64,000 bases of DNA from Macrolepiota albuminosa (GCA_027475525.1 JAMWFC010000109.1:248001-312000); one strand, 5' to 3'. Counted from the stretch's first letter, positions 1 to 11,285 are shown. Program-made: numbers and translations. The notes: generated from the sequence alone by a model not told the origin.

Positions 1-1854
1 AATGTATGTTGGGCTATCAACATATAAGACACAACAGAAACGAAGATGGGCAGAAGCCATTAAGATAAAAGAAGTAAACAAACCTCAATCATGGTGACTA
101 GTGTACATCTACAAAGATGGCAAGGTATCAGATGAGGAGTGAGTTTTCACAGTATATGAAGCCATCAGCAAAAAAGATCTCCTGCTACTGAAAAGAGAAA
201 CATGCATGAGGTGCATTCAATGAAGTTCAAAATAACAGAATCTAATCACATAAGGCAGTAACTACAAATGGCTGAAATACATGAAGCAATATGTGAAGCT
301 AGACAGCCTAGGAACAAAATATTTTGACAATGCAATGACAGAAGCAACAGAGATCAGCAAGTACTTCAAACTTGAGTTCACATAAGGGCAACTCAAATGC
401 TGGCATGACATGTTCTTTGGACAGCAAGAAAGATCACTCAACATAGCAAACAGGATATTTACACCAGTATCCAACATGGAGAAGAATAAACAGCATATTT
501 TCATGGACAAAGAACTAAATCCATACAAGCTCATAGATAAAACAACACAGAAAGGATTTATAATTACTGAAGACAACATGGTCCGATTCTTGAAAATGAA
601 GGTAAATAAAGAGAACAGGACAATGTAAGTACAACACAATAGAGCAAGAAATAAAACTGAAGAAAACTTAAAATGCAAACATTACAAATTAAAAAGACTC
701 TAAATGGAAGACCTCATTTCTGTCTAGCTATCGTTCCAAGTTGTTAATCTGGTAGGTGGAAAACTCAAAATGCTTCTTGTATTAAGATCTATGATTCTTA
801 TTGAGCACTGGTCTAGCTTCATAAAAGTGAGTGACAAAGCAACACAGTAAATACACTAATAAACACCTCCACAGAACCTAGTATCCAATGAAGGGACCAA
901 GAACAAACTGAAGAAAAAGCTAAGAGACATTTCAGATAAGAGTCAGAACAGAATAGAGGTGGATGCATTGGACAATAGCAACAAGAAGAGAGACAGATAG
1001 TGATTGCCCAACCATGACGTGCATTCATAATCCTACACATACAAGTCTTATATCTGACCAATGATTAAATCAATCAAAAAGTCTTTAATTGCAACCACAA
1101 CACTCAATCACATTTGCTTTGTCACATTGTTAATAATGGCTTTATTGATTTTTGACAATTGCATATAGTTTCAAATATGATTCACAGACACTTGCTTGGG
1201 TCTGACTATATTGTTGTCCAGCTTCCTTTCTTACTGAGTTTACTGTACATGTATTTTGTTTCTCTTCCACTGATTCTTCTTATTTTAGTTACTTTGATAG
1301 TATTACTGCATTATTATATTACCAAATAAACTGTATTTTTCTGCAACTACTTGGACTCTAATATCACAAAGAAACAACCACAGCTGGAGCAACAGCTTAC
1401 AGAGCAGCAACTTATATAATATCAACTTACATTGCCAACAGATCTACATGAGAATTTCTTTCTATTTTCTTTTAATGTGATCCCAACTTGTATATATTTA
1501 TTTACTTTTGTACTTTCTCACTTTTGGTGTTCACCAGCTCATTAGTTTAATAATATTTCATTATTGCTGACAAGTCAATAGCTATCTATCTAGCATAGGT
1601 AGATAATGTTATCATAATATAATGATTTATCTATTGATGATGTAAACAACTGCTGGAGCAAAGAAATAATGAAATCTTCACACATCTGACAGAAAACATA
1701 ACAAATTACATACATCATAAAAAATATATAAACAAAAAACAAATTAAATAAAAAACAAAAACAAATAAAAAGCAAAATAAATAAATATATTTGTATATAT
1801 AAATATAAAGAAAACACAAGTACGATTTTTCAACATGAGGATGGACATAATAGC
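1..1854. other. AT-rich, CpG-poor decayed repeat DNA, no confident gene
   Basis: This stretch has almost no CpG and no long open frame. The only protein-like piece is a 72-residue frame on the plus strand at 410-628 ending in a TTEDNMVRFL-like segment. That faintly resembles the N-terminal region of fungal tyrosine-recombinase (Crypton-type) proteins, but the match is from memory and too weak to name. The composition matches the decayed transposon that follows, so this is probably older repeat sequence rather than host genic DNA. Confidence 0.4.
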
Positions 1855-2132
1855 TGGTAGAGATAGCCAAAAAGGAGCAAATATTGAGGATATGATAGTA
1901 ATAGCTAGTAGTAATAGCTGGTAAAGATAGCCAAAAGGAAGCAAATATTGAGGACATGGTAGTAATAGCTAGTAAAGATAGCCAAAAGGGAGCAAATATC
2001 AAGGACATGATAGTAATAGCTGGTAAAGATAGCTGAAAGGGAGCAAATATCAAGGACATGGGAGTAATAGCTGGTAGTAATAGCCAGTAAAGATAGCTGA
2101 AAGGGAGCAAATTTCAAGGACATAGCCAGTAG
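1855..2132. repeat. Minisatellite, about 51-bp unit, about five copies
   Basis: About five diverged head-to-tail copies of a unit built from AGTAATAGCTGGTAAAGATA, a GCCAAAAGGGAGCAAAT core and an AAGGACATG end. Two copies carry an extra internal AGTAATAGC step, giving units of about 51 or 60 bp. It lies directly upstream of the recognisable part of the non-LTR element. Confidence 0.8.
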
Positions 2133-2433
2133 AGGAAGAGACATGGCAATGGCTGAGATCATGTGAGGGGCACAAATTTTGAGGACAAAATGCATATCAA
2201 AGCAGGTAGTAAAACCTCGGTCTACTAAAGTAGACCTCAGAATCAAACTTACATAGGAAGAGGTAAGAAACACCATCTACTGAAACAGCATGAAGAAAGT
2301 GCCAGGAGTTAGCCAGCAGCCATTTAACATGTTTCAGTAAGCATAGGAGGCAGAGAACAACTCAATCTTTGCTCTGATGAATCATTGCATTGAGGCAGTT
2401 ACTACCCCAAACCATGGCGAAAAGCAGTAGTAG

Positions 2434-3393
2434 TGATGATGCCAACCTGAGTTGGATGCACTGGACAAATATGCAGTACAACACCATCTCCAGCACCTGG
2501 CATGCGTAGTAGTAAAGAGTTCTGACAGAGTCACAGTGTGCTCGAATGAATGTGATAGAACAATGTGCTAGAAAATAGTGCCTCAAATGCTACCTGGCAA
2601 ACTGTGAGTGCCATAGCCTAAGCAAAGATACAGAGATGGAGATGAATAGCGCAGTATAATGTGCCTGTAGGTGGCACCGTAAATGATGAAGACAAGACAA
2701 ACAAGGTTAGTGCCCAACTTGGTGGCGATGTTGGGCTAAGCTAGTGCAATTTGAATGCTAAGTGTAACTTGAGTGCTCAAGGATTATGATTTGTTGTTTT
2801 TCTGTACATGCAGAGTAGCTATCTTTTATACTATGCGCTACTATATTTTTGAAATAAGTCCATTCGCAGCGCTACCAATTAGCACCTCTCCTTGTGGTTG
2901 CAGGTAACAGTGACCTGTCAATGGCCAATTGGCCAGGCCTTTGTGGGGTATGGTCAGAAAATCCTCAACAGATACCATGAGTTCTATTGTCGGTGCTAAA
3001 CCTGGTATTAATTCTTGATGGATAAAATGTTGGGCTAGAGTATATCCTGTTCCATCGCTGCTGATTCTTTAGACTTCTGATTGAAATGCCTCGTCCAATG
3101 GCAGCACCTAATGCTAACCCCTTTATAGAACTGATCAGAGTTTAATCAAAGTCGCATCCCCACTGTCATGCTAGCGCCCTGAGTCCTGGGTCTTCTAATC
3201 CTCCAAAGTCAATAAGTAGTATATGCTGAAGACTTAATAGTGGGGGTTTAGACTGATAAACAATGCCTATAATTGAGCGCTAAGGTCTGTGGTGTCCTGT
3301 GTCCAAGAGGATTGCTAGGGTCTTGAGTATGGCCTGTGTCCATAGGCCTGTAGTGTGCTCCTTGATGCGCTCAGTCTGAGTAGAAGCCTATTA
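2434..3393 (-). mobile_element. Solo LTR (960 bp), inverted, inside the LINE
   Basis: This block aligns in reverse complement along its length with the 1,226-bp block at 20528-21753. On the minus strand it begins TAATAGGCTTCTACTC (TGATAGGC in the other copy) and ends GGCATCATCA. It is flanked by perfect 4-bp duplications GTAG (2430-2433 and 3394-3397), and removing it with one GTAG restores the LINE reading frame. There is no internal coding region, so it is read as a solo LTR. It has lost many CpGs that the other copy keeps. Confidence 0.85.
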
Positions 3394-4070
3394 GTAGTAG
3401 CATTACAGAAACCTGGAAAGCCAGACTATGCAAAACCAGAGGCATACAGGCTGATACAGTTGCTGGAATGCCTCAGTAAAATACTGGAGAGAATAATAGC
3501 CAAGAGGATAAGTTACTTAGTGAGCAGGCATGATAATGCCCTACTAACACACATTGAAGACATCCAAGCTGCAAGAAACCATGGTAAAGTCACATCCATA
3601 CTAACATTCAATATTTCAGGCTTTTTCAACAATGTCAACCATGTGCAACTACTTAGGGAGCTACCCCACAAAGGCATCCTGTTGCTGCTAGTAAAATGGA
3701 CAGTGTCATTTCTGAGCAAGAGACAGGCAGCAATATGTCTAGATGAGGTAAGAGGTGACATGAAACCAGTCAAGAATGGCATATTGCAGGGGTCACCAGT
3801 ATCACCAATCCTATCGATAGTGTACAGAAGCAAGATCCTGGAGCTGATGGAAGTCAGACAGAAGAATCTGGACAACAACACAATGCTGCTGATGTAGATT
3901 GATGATGGCACATTGAGAGCTGCATCAAAATCTCTAGACACCAATGTCAATATCAAGACACTGAGGAGTGATTTCATTTTTGTGAATGAATGGCTAACTA
4001 AAGTAGGACTATCAACAGAACCAGAGAAAACAGGCCTCATGCATCACTCCTGGAAACATAATAGGAGATC

Positions 4071-4224
4071 CTCCCTCCCAATCAAATCACCCATGCCTGA
4101 TGGGTCAGAGACAACAGTCAGAGCAGGGAAAACAATATGCATTCTGGCTCCCTCCCAATCAAATCACCCATGCCTGATGGGTCAGAGACAACAGTCAGAG
4201 CAGGGAAAACAATATGCATTCTGG
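4071..4224. repeat. Perfect 77-bp tandem duplication in LINE RT
   Basis: Two identical adjacent copies of 77 bp, with mismatches immediately outside on both sides. It is one of five duplications of this period in the window. Perfect identity inside a heavily decayed element means either a very recent event or, more likely, an assembly join. Confidence 0.95.
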
Positions 4225-5324
4225 ACTGATAATTGATAGAAAGCTAATGTTCAACCAGCATGTGCAGAAAATCACACAGAAGGCCAAGAGGGCAGTGGCT
4301 TCTGCATGAGTTTTAGCCAACATGATATGAGGCCTGAGCCAGTACCAGCTTAGGATGATGTGCAAGGCTTGCATGGCTCTGATCATGACATATGCGAGCC
4401 CAATATGGTGGACAAGTAAGAGGATACATGCAATCAAGCTAACAAAAGTACAGAACAATGCACTCAGATACATGGCCGGCACATTCAGAACAACACCGAT
4501 AAAGGCACTTGAGGTAAACATGGCAATCCTGCTGATTGAAATCTTGATGGACATGCTCACAGGGGGATACGCCACCAGACTCCACAGGCTGAGGCAGACT
4601 AAGTTCTAACCCAGTGTTAGAGCATCTGCCTGCAGAATGGAGGGAGGGCAGACCAGTAACCATACCACCCTGTTCACAACCATGCCCAGGAAAAACCCTC
4701 AAAGCAAGAGGCAGACAAAGCAAACCCAACTCAAAAGGATAACCAAGAAAACATACAGACCTACAGAAGGGGAAACCATATCTCCATTCATAGCACCGCC
4801 CTGGCAGAAAATGGCAAAGCATTACAATGGGAGACTTACCATCACAGGGGCCCTGAAAGGAAGGACAAAGGCTGAAGAAGCCAAGAGACATAGGGAAAGA
4901 GTGAGTAGGCTGGAAGTCGATGAATCCAGAGTATGGGTCTATTCTGGCAGCTCAATGCACAAGGAAGGACCAGAAAAGAAGGTCAGGAACATGGGCTGGG
5001 GGGTAGTAGGATGCCATTGAGGAAGAGAAGTCTTCTTGAGCAGGGGAGGCATGGGACACAGAGCAGAGGTCTATGATGCTGAGCTGGTTGGACTGATGCA
5101 AGCCACAACGATTGCAATAAATATACAAGACAATATGAGCAGGTAAAACACATGCATATCTTTGCTGACAATATAGCTGCCGTGATGTTGGTGTATGGAC
5201 CAAAACCGGCACTGGGACAGAAGCAGATGATAAGGACCACACATGCAGTGGACGAATTCCTACAGGGAGATGAGGAGCGGATGCTCAGCGTGGAGTGGTG
5301 TCCAGGGCACAAGGATGTTGTGGG

Positions 5325-5329
5325 CAATG
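5325..5329. repeat. Target site duplication CAATG (left) of the copia element
   Basis: CAATG occurs here and again at 10217-10221, immediately outside the two copia LTRs. It belongs to the LINE codons for G-N-E in the RNase H domain. Confidence 0.9.
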
Positions 5330-5610
5330 ATTACATCAGTATGAGATCGTGTATGATTTGTTCATGACATACGTTTTGTTTACTATACATTTTATTCTGT
5401 TTCATTATGTCATAAAACTTCCAAGAAATTCGAAATGTCTCAACTTCACTTATAAAATATGTACAGATACCTGAAGTTCGAATCATCTTCGATTTCAAAC
5501 TTCAGGTAAGTAACAATAGGTATTCATTTACTCGTATTAATCATCTTTGATTTCGAACTTCAGTTTGTACCATATACGTGAATACATATATTCTGCATTA
5601 TGCTGCGACA
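5330..5610 (+). repeat. Copia 5' LTR, truncated and internally expanded
   Basis: Relative to the 254-bp 3' LTR it lacks the first 31 bases (the TGTCG end) and starts directly at ATTACATCAG after the TSD. It also carries about 57 extra bp after the GAACTTCAG palindrome arm, made of a spacer plus a second copy of the AATCATCTT(C/T)GATTTCGAACTTCAG block. Seven substitutions separate the LTRs: all are transitions, all derived here, and six are CpG to TpG or CpA. Confidence 0.9.
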
Positions 5611-5624
5611 GGTTATGGGCCCCG
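5611..5624 (+). promoter_or_regulatory. Primer binding site, half-tRNA(iMet) type
   Basis: GGTTATGGGCCCC follows the CGACA end of the 5' LTR without a gap. The Drosophila copia PBS starts with the same GGTTATGGGCCC and pairs with an internal fragment of initiator tRNA (half-tRNA priming) rather than the tRNA 3' end. The same mechanism is inferred here from that match. Confidence 0.75.
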
Positions 5625-8600
5625 CTGTCAGCGAATCAACTTCCGATACTCTACAGTTTGCGAAGTTCAACGGAAACAATTATCACGTATGGTCCAATAA
5701 TATGAAGGCTGCGTTACAGTCAAAATCGCTCTGGGGTATTACAAGTGGATGCGACAAATGTCCACCAAAACCCCCTGACCAGTTCCCGGGTACAACTATT
5801 ACATCCCATCCTAATCCCACCGATGATAGTCCGGATCCAGCCGTTAAGGATAGTTCGATGCCGACTGTCAAGGAGGAAGAAGAGGTTCAGGAATCTTGGG
5901 ACATCATCCTGTCCAAGCCTTACCTCATATAGGAACAAGCTCATGAAAAATATGAGCGGTGGTTAAGCAAAAACGATGTGGCCGTTGGCTTAATCCATAG
6001 CGCCATCAAATACACGCAGCGAGACTCTATTATTGACCTTCGAAGTGCGAAAGCCATTTGGGATCACCTGCACAAAAGTTACGTTGACCAACAAAGCAGT
6101 ACAAACGTACATTACTATTATCAGCAATTGTACGCAAAAAAATGGGATGGTCGTTCACCTATAACAAACCATATCGGTTTTTACCTTGATATACGCCGTC
6201 GTATTACTGATGCTGGTCACAAAGTTAATGACAACACGGTCATCAATGCCATTTTTTTATCGTTGCCTAGTACCGCAGCCTGGGAAGTCATGAAGCAGAA
6301 TCTGTTATATCAAGGGAATTCTCTTACCATCGAAAGTATATCAGCGGAACTAATATCCGTGTACGATCGCTTAACTCAGGAGGAAAACGCATCAAATAAA
6401 CAGCTCGCTTTTGTTTCTAGACCCAGCAGCGTGTCCAGTGGGAGTAAACCAGATGTAAAGAATTCCAAAAGGAAGGTCAAACCAAAGCGGGAGCCTAAGC
6501 CAGAGGATACTTGCCATAACTGCGGAGAGAAGGGTCATTGGAGCCCCAAATGTCCCAAGCCGAAGAAACCTAAAACATTGGGAAACACGAACGTATCAGT
6601 GGATAGCTCTCTGACGTTTGGAAGAGAAGTACAGAAACTTTTGATGGCCACGTCAAACGGGATGCCCTCTGGACTACTACTTGACAGCGCTGCGTCTTGT
6701 CATATGGTCACAGACAAAGGCTGGTTCAACGAAATACGCGATGTCAAAAATCAATATATTTCGGTTGGAGGATACAACCGCCTAGCCGTGTCCAGTATAG
6801 GTTCTATTGCTTTTCGAACATACGTCGTGGACGGTACAAACGATGTACAATTCGACAATGTATTATACGTACCAAAGCTAGGCGCAAATCTTATTAGCCT
6901 CAGATTGTTGCAACGAGCAGGCGCGGTACTAACCAGTTTCCCTTATGAGATTAGTTTGGCCTGGGGCAACAAGAAATTCTTACGTGCCAGACTTACGGGT
7001 GATCATGGCACAATGTACCGAATCAAATGCCTGAACCTAGGAATAGACAACAATCAGGTTGCTTATATTGCAAGCGAGTCGACAATGCGATTGTGGCATC
7101 GCCGTATGGGGCACCTTAATCCCAGAACAATCAACAAAATGATGGAGCAAGACCTCGTAACTGGCCTAAGAATCAAATTACCTCGGGAATTCGATTGATT
7201 ATGCAGCGGGTGCGTCCAGGGAAAGTCGACTCAGCCCCCTCTTCCCAAAGTCAGTACAAAAAGCTACGACAAGAACGAGTTGCTCGTCATGGACCTCATC
7301 AGACCTATGAACGTACCCACCTGGGATGGCAAAAGATACGCTCTCGTAATCGTCGAAGTAAGTCGCCGCTTGCCAAATAGCTCACTTTTGGAAAGTAAGG
7401 AGGAAACGGCGGAAGAGGTGCGTGGAACTGTTGCCCGTCTTGAAAGGCAGTCAGGTCAATTAGTCAAAATAATCTGAACGGATAACGGCACCAAATTCGT
7501 CAATTCCACTATCGAGAAGTTCTGCAGGATGAATGGTATAGTTCATGAAACTACCAACCCCTACAGGCCTGAGCAGAACGGGATAGCAGAACGCATGATC
7601 GCTGTTCTCATAGAGATGGCGCGTAGCATGCTTCATGCAGCAAATATGGATTTGCGTTACTGGGGCGAGGCATTCATGTATGCCACATATATTCATTCAA
7701 TTATGCCTACGTTGGCCTTGAACGGTAAAATACCGTTCACCAAATGGAATAACTCACACAAAAAGCCTGACGTATCTCACTTGCATGTCTTTGGATCATT
7801 CAGATGGGCACATGTTCCGAAAAAGGTAAGGCACGGGAAACTTGAATCCCGTGCAGTGAGGGTTTGTATGCTCGGATGGTGGGCAGGCAAAACTAAAGGA
7901 TACAGGCTAGAAGATCTTGAGAATGGAAAACTAATCACTTCCCAAGATGTACAATTTCATGAGGACGACATTCCTAGCGAGCTCGCACAAGTCGAGCACA
8001 ATACTGGTAAAGCCCGGTCAGAACTGATATATGACTCAATTAATACGTCAACGTATCCTGAAGACAACTTACCTCGTCAAATACGCGTGCCTACTCATCC
8101 CTCTGACCTCAGTCAGCTGACTGAAGGCGATGACTACACTAGTGCGCCTGAAGGTGACATCAGCGATCACGAATCTCCGTCTATGGTGACCCCTCGTCCT
8201 GTTACTCCAGAACAGGACGAGTACGACGCAGAGACCCCTGGCACACCAAAAAAGAAGGCAAGATGGGAGAGCTTACCAAGGCATCAACTTCCAGTTCGAT
8301 CTTGACGGATTCCAATCAGGTACCAGCAGGAGGATGACAACGAAGTCAATACTCATGTCGCTCATGTGGCTATATCTGGACCATCAATGCGCGAGGCCAT
8401 GCGAACCTCAGAAGCAGATAGTTGGAGGCAGGCAGTGGAGGACGAATACAAACAACTGATCAACAAAGGCGTTTTTGAGGAGGTAAATAATTTACCTCCG
8501 GGCAGAAAGGCCATGGGAAGTAAAATCGTTCTCAAAGAAAAGCTCGATGGTCAAGGAAATCACGTGAAGTTTAAAGCAAGAATTGTAGCCCAAGGTTTTT

Positions 8601-9984
8601 CTCAAGTTCCTGAAATTGATTATCACGATACGTTCTCTTCTGTTGCAAAATTCACCACGTTGCAAGTTTTTCTAACTACCGCTGCCATGCTTAACCTCGA
8701 AATACATCAAATCAATGTTGTCAGGGCTTATCTTGAAGCCGATTTGGACGAGGAGATTTACATGAAAGCTCCCGAAAACTTCAATGGGGCAAGATACTGG
8801 AAACTGCGTAAAGCCATCTACGGCTTGAAACAAGCTGGTCAGAAGTGGAAGGAACGTCTGCACGATGTACTCATGTGCCTTGGTTTCAAACAGTCACGAG
8901 CTGACGACTGTTTATACATTCTCCGTTCACAAGGTAAAATCGTATTGATTGTTTCAGTATATGTGGACGACATGGCAATTGCGGGAAATGATCTCAGCCG
9001 AATAACCACGTTCAAAAACGACATGAGCAGTGAATTCGAGATAACGGATTTGGGAGAAATCCACTATATGCTTGGACTTTGAATCACACGTTATCGAGAA
9101 AACCAAACTATACGTCTTGATCAATCGGCCTACATTGATTCAATCTTAAATCGCTTCAGAATGAGCAGTTGTCACGACATCACGACGCCACTAGCTACGA
9201 ATCATAATCTGTCAATGTTACAATCACCCGAAACTGACGAGGATATCGACCAATACACAAAGTATGCCAATGGAATCAACTACTTATCAATGGTCGGATT
9301 GCTTCTTTATGTGACTCAAACCCGCCCAGATATTCAATTTGCTGTGAGCCTAGTGGTGCAATTCGCCAACAACCCCGGGATACCACATTTGACGGCATGC
9401 AAACACATACTACGTTATCTGAAGGGCACCAGAAGTTATGGTCTAGTTTTGGGTGGGTCTGCAGACGCTGAGGTGAGTTTAGTAGGATGGAGTGATGCGA
9501 ACTGGGCACAAGATCATTACAATCGAAAATCCATTAGCGGTTGGTGCTACAAGATCAATGGAAGCGTCATATCATGGTCCTCCAAGAAACAGCTAGGCAT
9601 TGCTACATCGACTGTGGAAGCTGAATATATAGCTTCGGCAAATGCTATGAGGGAGGCAACTGGCTCTGGAATTTACTCAAAGACCTTGATCTCGGACAAA
9701 CCGGAGCAACCACTATCTACACCGATAGCGCTGGAAGTATCGCTCTCTCCAACAATCCTGTCAGTCACTCTCGTGCTAAACACATTGACATACGTTATCA
9801 TTTCATTCGTGATCAAATCAAAAGAGGCAATATCAAATTACAATACATTTCAACACACAATATGATAGCCGACACCTTAACTAAAGCCCTGCCTCGCGAA
9901 ACGTTCATCAAATATCGAGACAAACTTCGGATCTTACCTCCTACGTCGACGTCAAGTGGGAGTGTCGAAGAGAATGATGTTTGA
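5615..9984 (+). pseudogene. Copia gag-pol polyprotein (Gag, PR, IN, RT, RNase H)
   Basis: One frame runs through the element. The start chosen is the ATG inside the primer binding site (MGPAVSES). Gag has a zinc knuckle CHNCGEKGHWSPKC. Protease has LLLDSAASCHM. The pre-integrase motif LWHRRMGHLNP follows, then integrase with TDNGTKF and NGIAERM spaced as DD35E. RT has YVDDM, but the palm aspartate codon is AAT (8714-8716). RNase H has GWSDANWAQD and VEAEYIA. In-frame stops: 5930 (TAG), 7196, 7475, 8303 and 9080 (all TGA, several clearly former CGA arginines). A 1-nt loss near 9661 shifts the last 100 codons (TKALPRE), which end inside the 3' LTR. Confidence 0.92.
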
Positions 9985-10216
9985 CTTCGGAGAATTACAT
10001 CAGTACGAGATCGTGTATGATTTGTTCATGACGTACGTTTCGTTTACTATACATTTCATTCTGTTTCGTTATGTCATAAAACTTCCAAGAAATTCGAAAT
10101 GTCTCAACTTCACTTATAAAATACGTACAGATACCTGAAGTTCGAATCATCTTCGATTTCGAACTTCAGTTTGTACCATATACGTGAATACATATATTCT
10201 GCATTATGCTGCGACA
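9963..10216 (+). repeat. Copia 3' LTR, 254 bp, complete
   Basis: Begins TGTCG directly after a purine run (AAGTGGGAG) and ends CGACA. It contains an 11-bp perfect palindrome, CTGAAGTTCGA at 10135-10145 and TCGAACTTCAG at 10159-10169. It retains the CpGs lost in the 5' LTR. CAATG follows immediately. Confidence 0.93.
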
Positions 10217-10841
10217 CAATGAACAAGCAGACGAAGAAGAGAAGATGGGCACAGAGATTTGGACACAAGACCATGTGACAATAACCAACGCAAAGAGGAG
10301 TACAAAAGAAGACGCTCTCACAAAATGGAAGGAGGAGTGGAAGAGAGCGCTACCCACAGGGGGATTCACTGTGGCAAGCAGGCTGAGTCCCAGATGGAAG
10401 CCGAGGGAGCATGTAATTCACACCCCCAGAGAGGTGTTCGGGAGACTTACACAGTGCCGAACGAAACACGCATTTATAGGTAAGTACTACGCTAAATTTG
10501 TACCTAACAAATCGGTAGGCTGTCCATGCGAAGAACGATTCCAAGCAAGAGAACATATAATCAAGGCCTGCCCAAGATACGAAGAATACCGACACATACT
10601 GCAGGAAGCTGACGAACGTTTAGAGCTGGGAATATTGTTGGGAACAAAAGACGGGATTGAAGTCATGACCAAATTCCTAGAGAAATCAGGAGCATTCACG
10701 AAGACAGGAAGGAAGAAGACACAGAAAACGACACCGACAATCGATGACAAGGAAAACGAGGAAGATGAAGAGAGCTGGTGGGTAAGGACGGAAGGGAATG
10801 GAGAGGAGGAGTACATATTAGCTGAAGAGGGGCGGGAGTAA
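10217..10841 (+). pseudogene. LINE ORF2, C-terminal part (end of RNase H, Cys/His motif)
   Basis: Continuation of the LINE protein after the copia insertion. It opens with NEQADEEEKMG, the end of the RNase H motif, then a conserved segment with FGRLTQCRTKHAFIGKYY and the metal-binding pattern CPCEERFQAREHIIKAC (C-x-C-x8-H-x3-C), typical of the C-terminus of fungal LINE ORF2. The frame ends in an acidic tail rich in E and D. This half is open and CpG-rich, in contrast to the 5' half. The 3' UTR runs on to about 11265. Confidence 0.8.
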
Positions 10842-11285
10842 GAGAGGGGAGAGGGAGGACAGGTTGGGTCGGGAAAGAGGAGGAGGTGGACATACAGGAC
10901 GAAAATGCGAAGACATAGTGCAGAGATGACAAGGCCGGTCTGGGAATGCACACCGCGAGTAGTCACGACAACCCGTGTACGCACACACACCAGGTGGACA
11001 GGTAGTCCGAACAGGGCCACCATGCCCCACCACAATTCAGCCCACCGCAAGACCCCCTCACACACATTTCACCAGGAGTACGCGACGCACCCCAGCCAAA
11101 TAGACAAGCCGCCAAAGATTATGCGAAGAGAGTTCTACATTACAAAAATACGCTACACGATCACATCTAGATAGACCGCAGTTAACACACACGGTGTAGA
11201 ATAGCAGTAGGCCCTACCCCTGCCTCTCAGCCTTGCATAGCGGCTTGCCGGCGGTATAAGCACAATTCATTTATTCATTCATTCC
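10842..11285 (+). other. LINE 3' UTR and microsatellite tail
   Basis: Non-coding sequence after the ORF2 stop, ending in CGGCGGTATAAGCACAA and a TTCATT/TTCATTC run that looks like the element's 3' tail. A target duplication was not identified because the element's 5' end is unknown. Confidence 0.6.

Larger units (their letters stand above)
2240..5329 (+). pseudogene. LINE ORF2, N-terminal part: reverse transcriptase and start of RNase H
   Basis: The pre-RT segment (EEVRNT, then KKVPG, then YYPKPWRKAVV) lies before the solo LTR. After it come KPGKPDYAKPEAYR, the palm motif LTFNISGFFNNVNH, LQGSPVSPIL, and a broken catalytic box in which the codon before IDDG is TAG. The first catalytic aspartate is Asn (codon 3610-3612), so the RT is dead. 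A 77-bp duplication, a 1-bp loss near 4224 and further frame breaks follow. RNase H begins near 4930 (VWVYSGSS) and reaches WCPGHKDVVGN at the copia insertion. The segment left of about 4.9 kb is strongly CpG-poor, unlike the 3' half. Confidence 0.8.
5330..10216 (+). mobile_element. Ty1/copia LTR retrotransposon, decayed
   Basis: Complete organisation in copia order: 5' LTR, primer binding site, single gag-pol frame, polypurine tract (about 9953-9962), 3' LTR. The LTRs end TGTCG...CGACA. The 5-bp target duplication CAATG flanks the element within the LINE RNase H domain. The polyprotein frame is broken by five stops and one frameshift, and the RT palm aspartate is Asn, so this copy is not autonomous. 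Confidence 0.95.
2134..11285 (+). mobile_element. Non-LTR (LINE) retrotransposon, split by two nested insertions
   Basis: One degenerate LINE explains the coding fragments on both sides of the solo LTR (2434-3393) and of the copia element (5330-10216). Removing both insertions joins the sequence in register: PWRKAVVAL in front of QKPGKPDY across the solo LTR, and WCPGHKDVVGN in front of EQADEE across the copia element. Order: RT palm, RNase H, then a cysteine/histidine C-terminal motif. The 3' end is a TTCATTTATTCATTCATTC tail at about 11265-11285. The 5' end and any ORF1 were not found. Tad1-like or a related fungal clade is inferred, not proven. Confidence 0.8.

Noticed and set aside
1855..2132. 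CRISPR-like array
   Set aside because: The units are contiguous tandem repeats without unique spacers, in a eukaryotic genome.
10487..11065. Minus-strand frame of 192 codons in the LINE 3' end
   Set aside because: Shadow of the LINE ORF2 C-terminus and 3' UTR.
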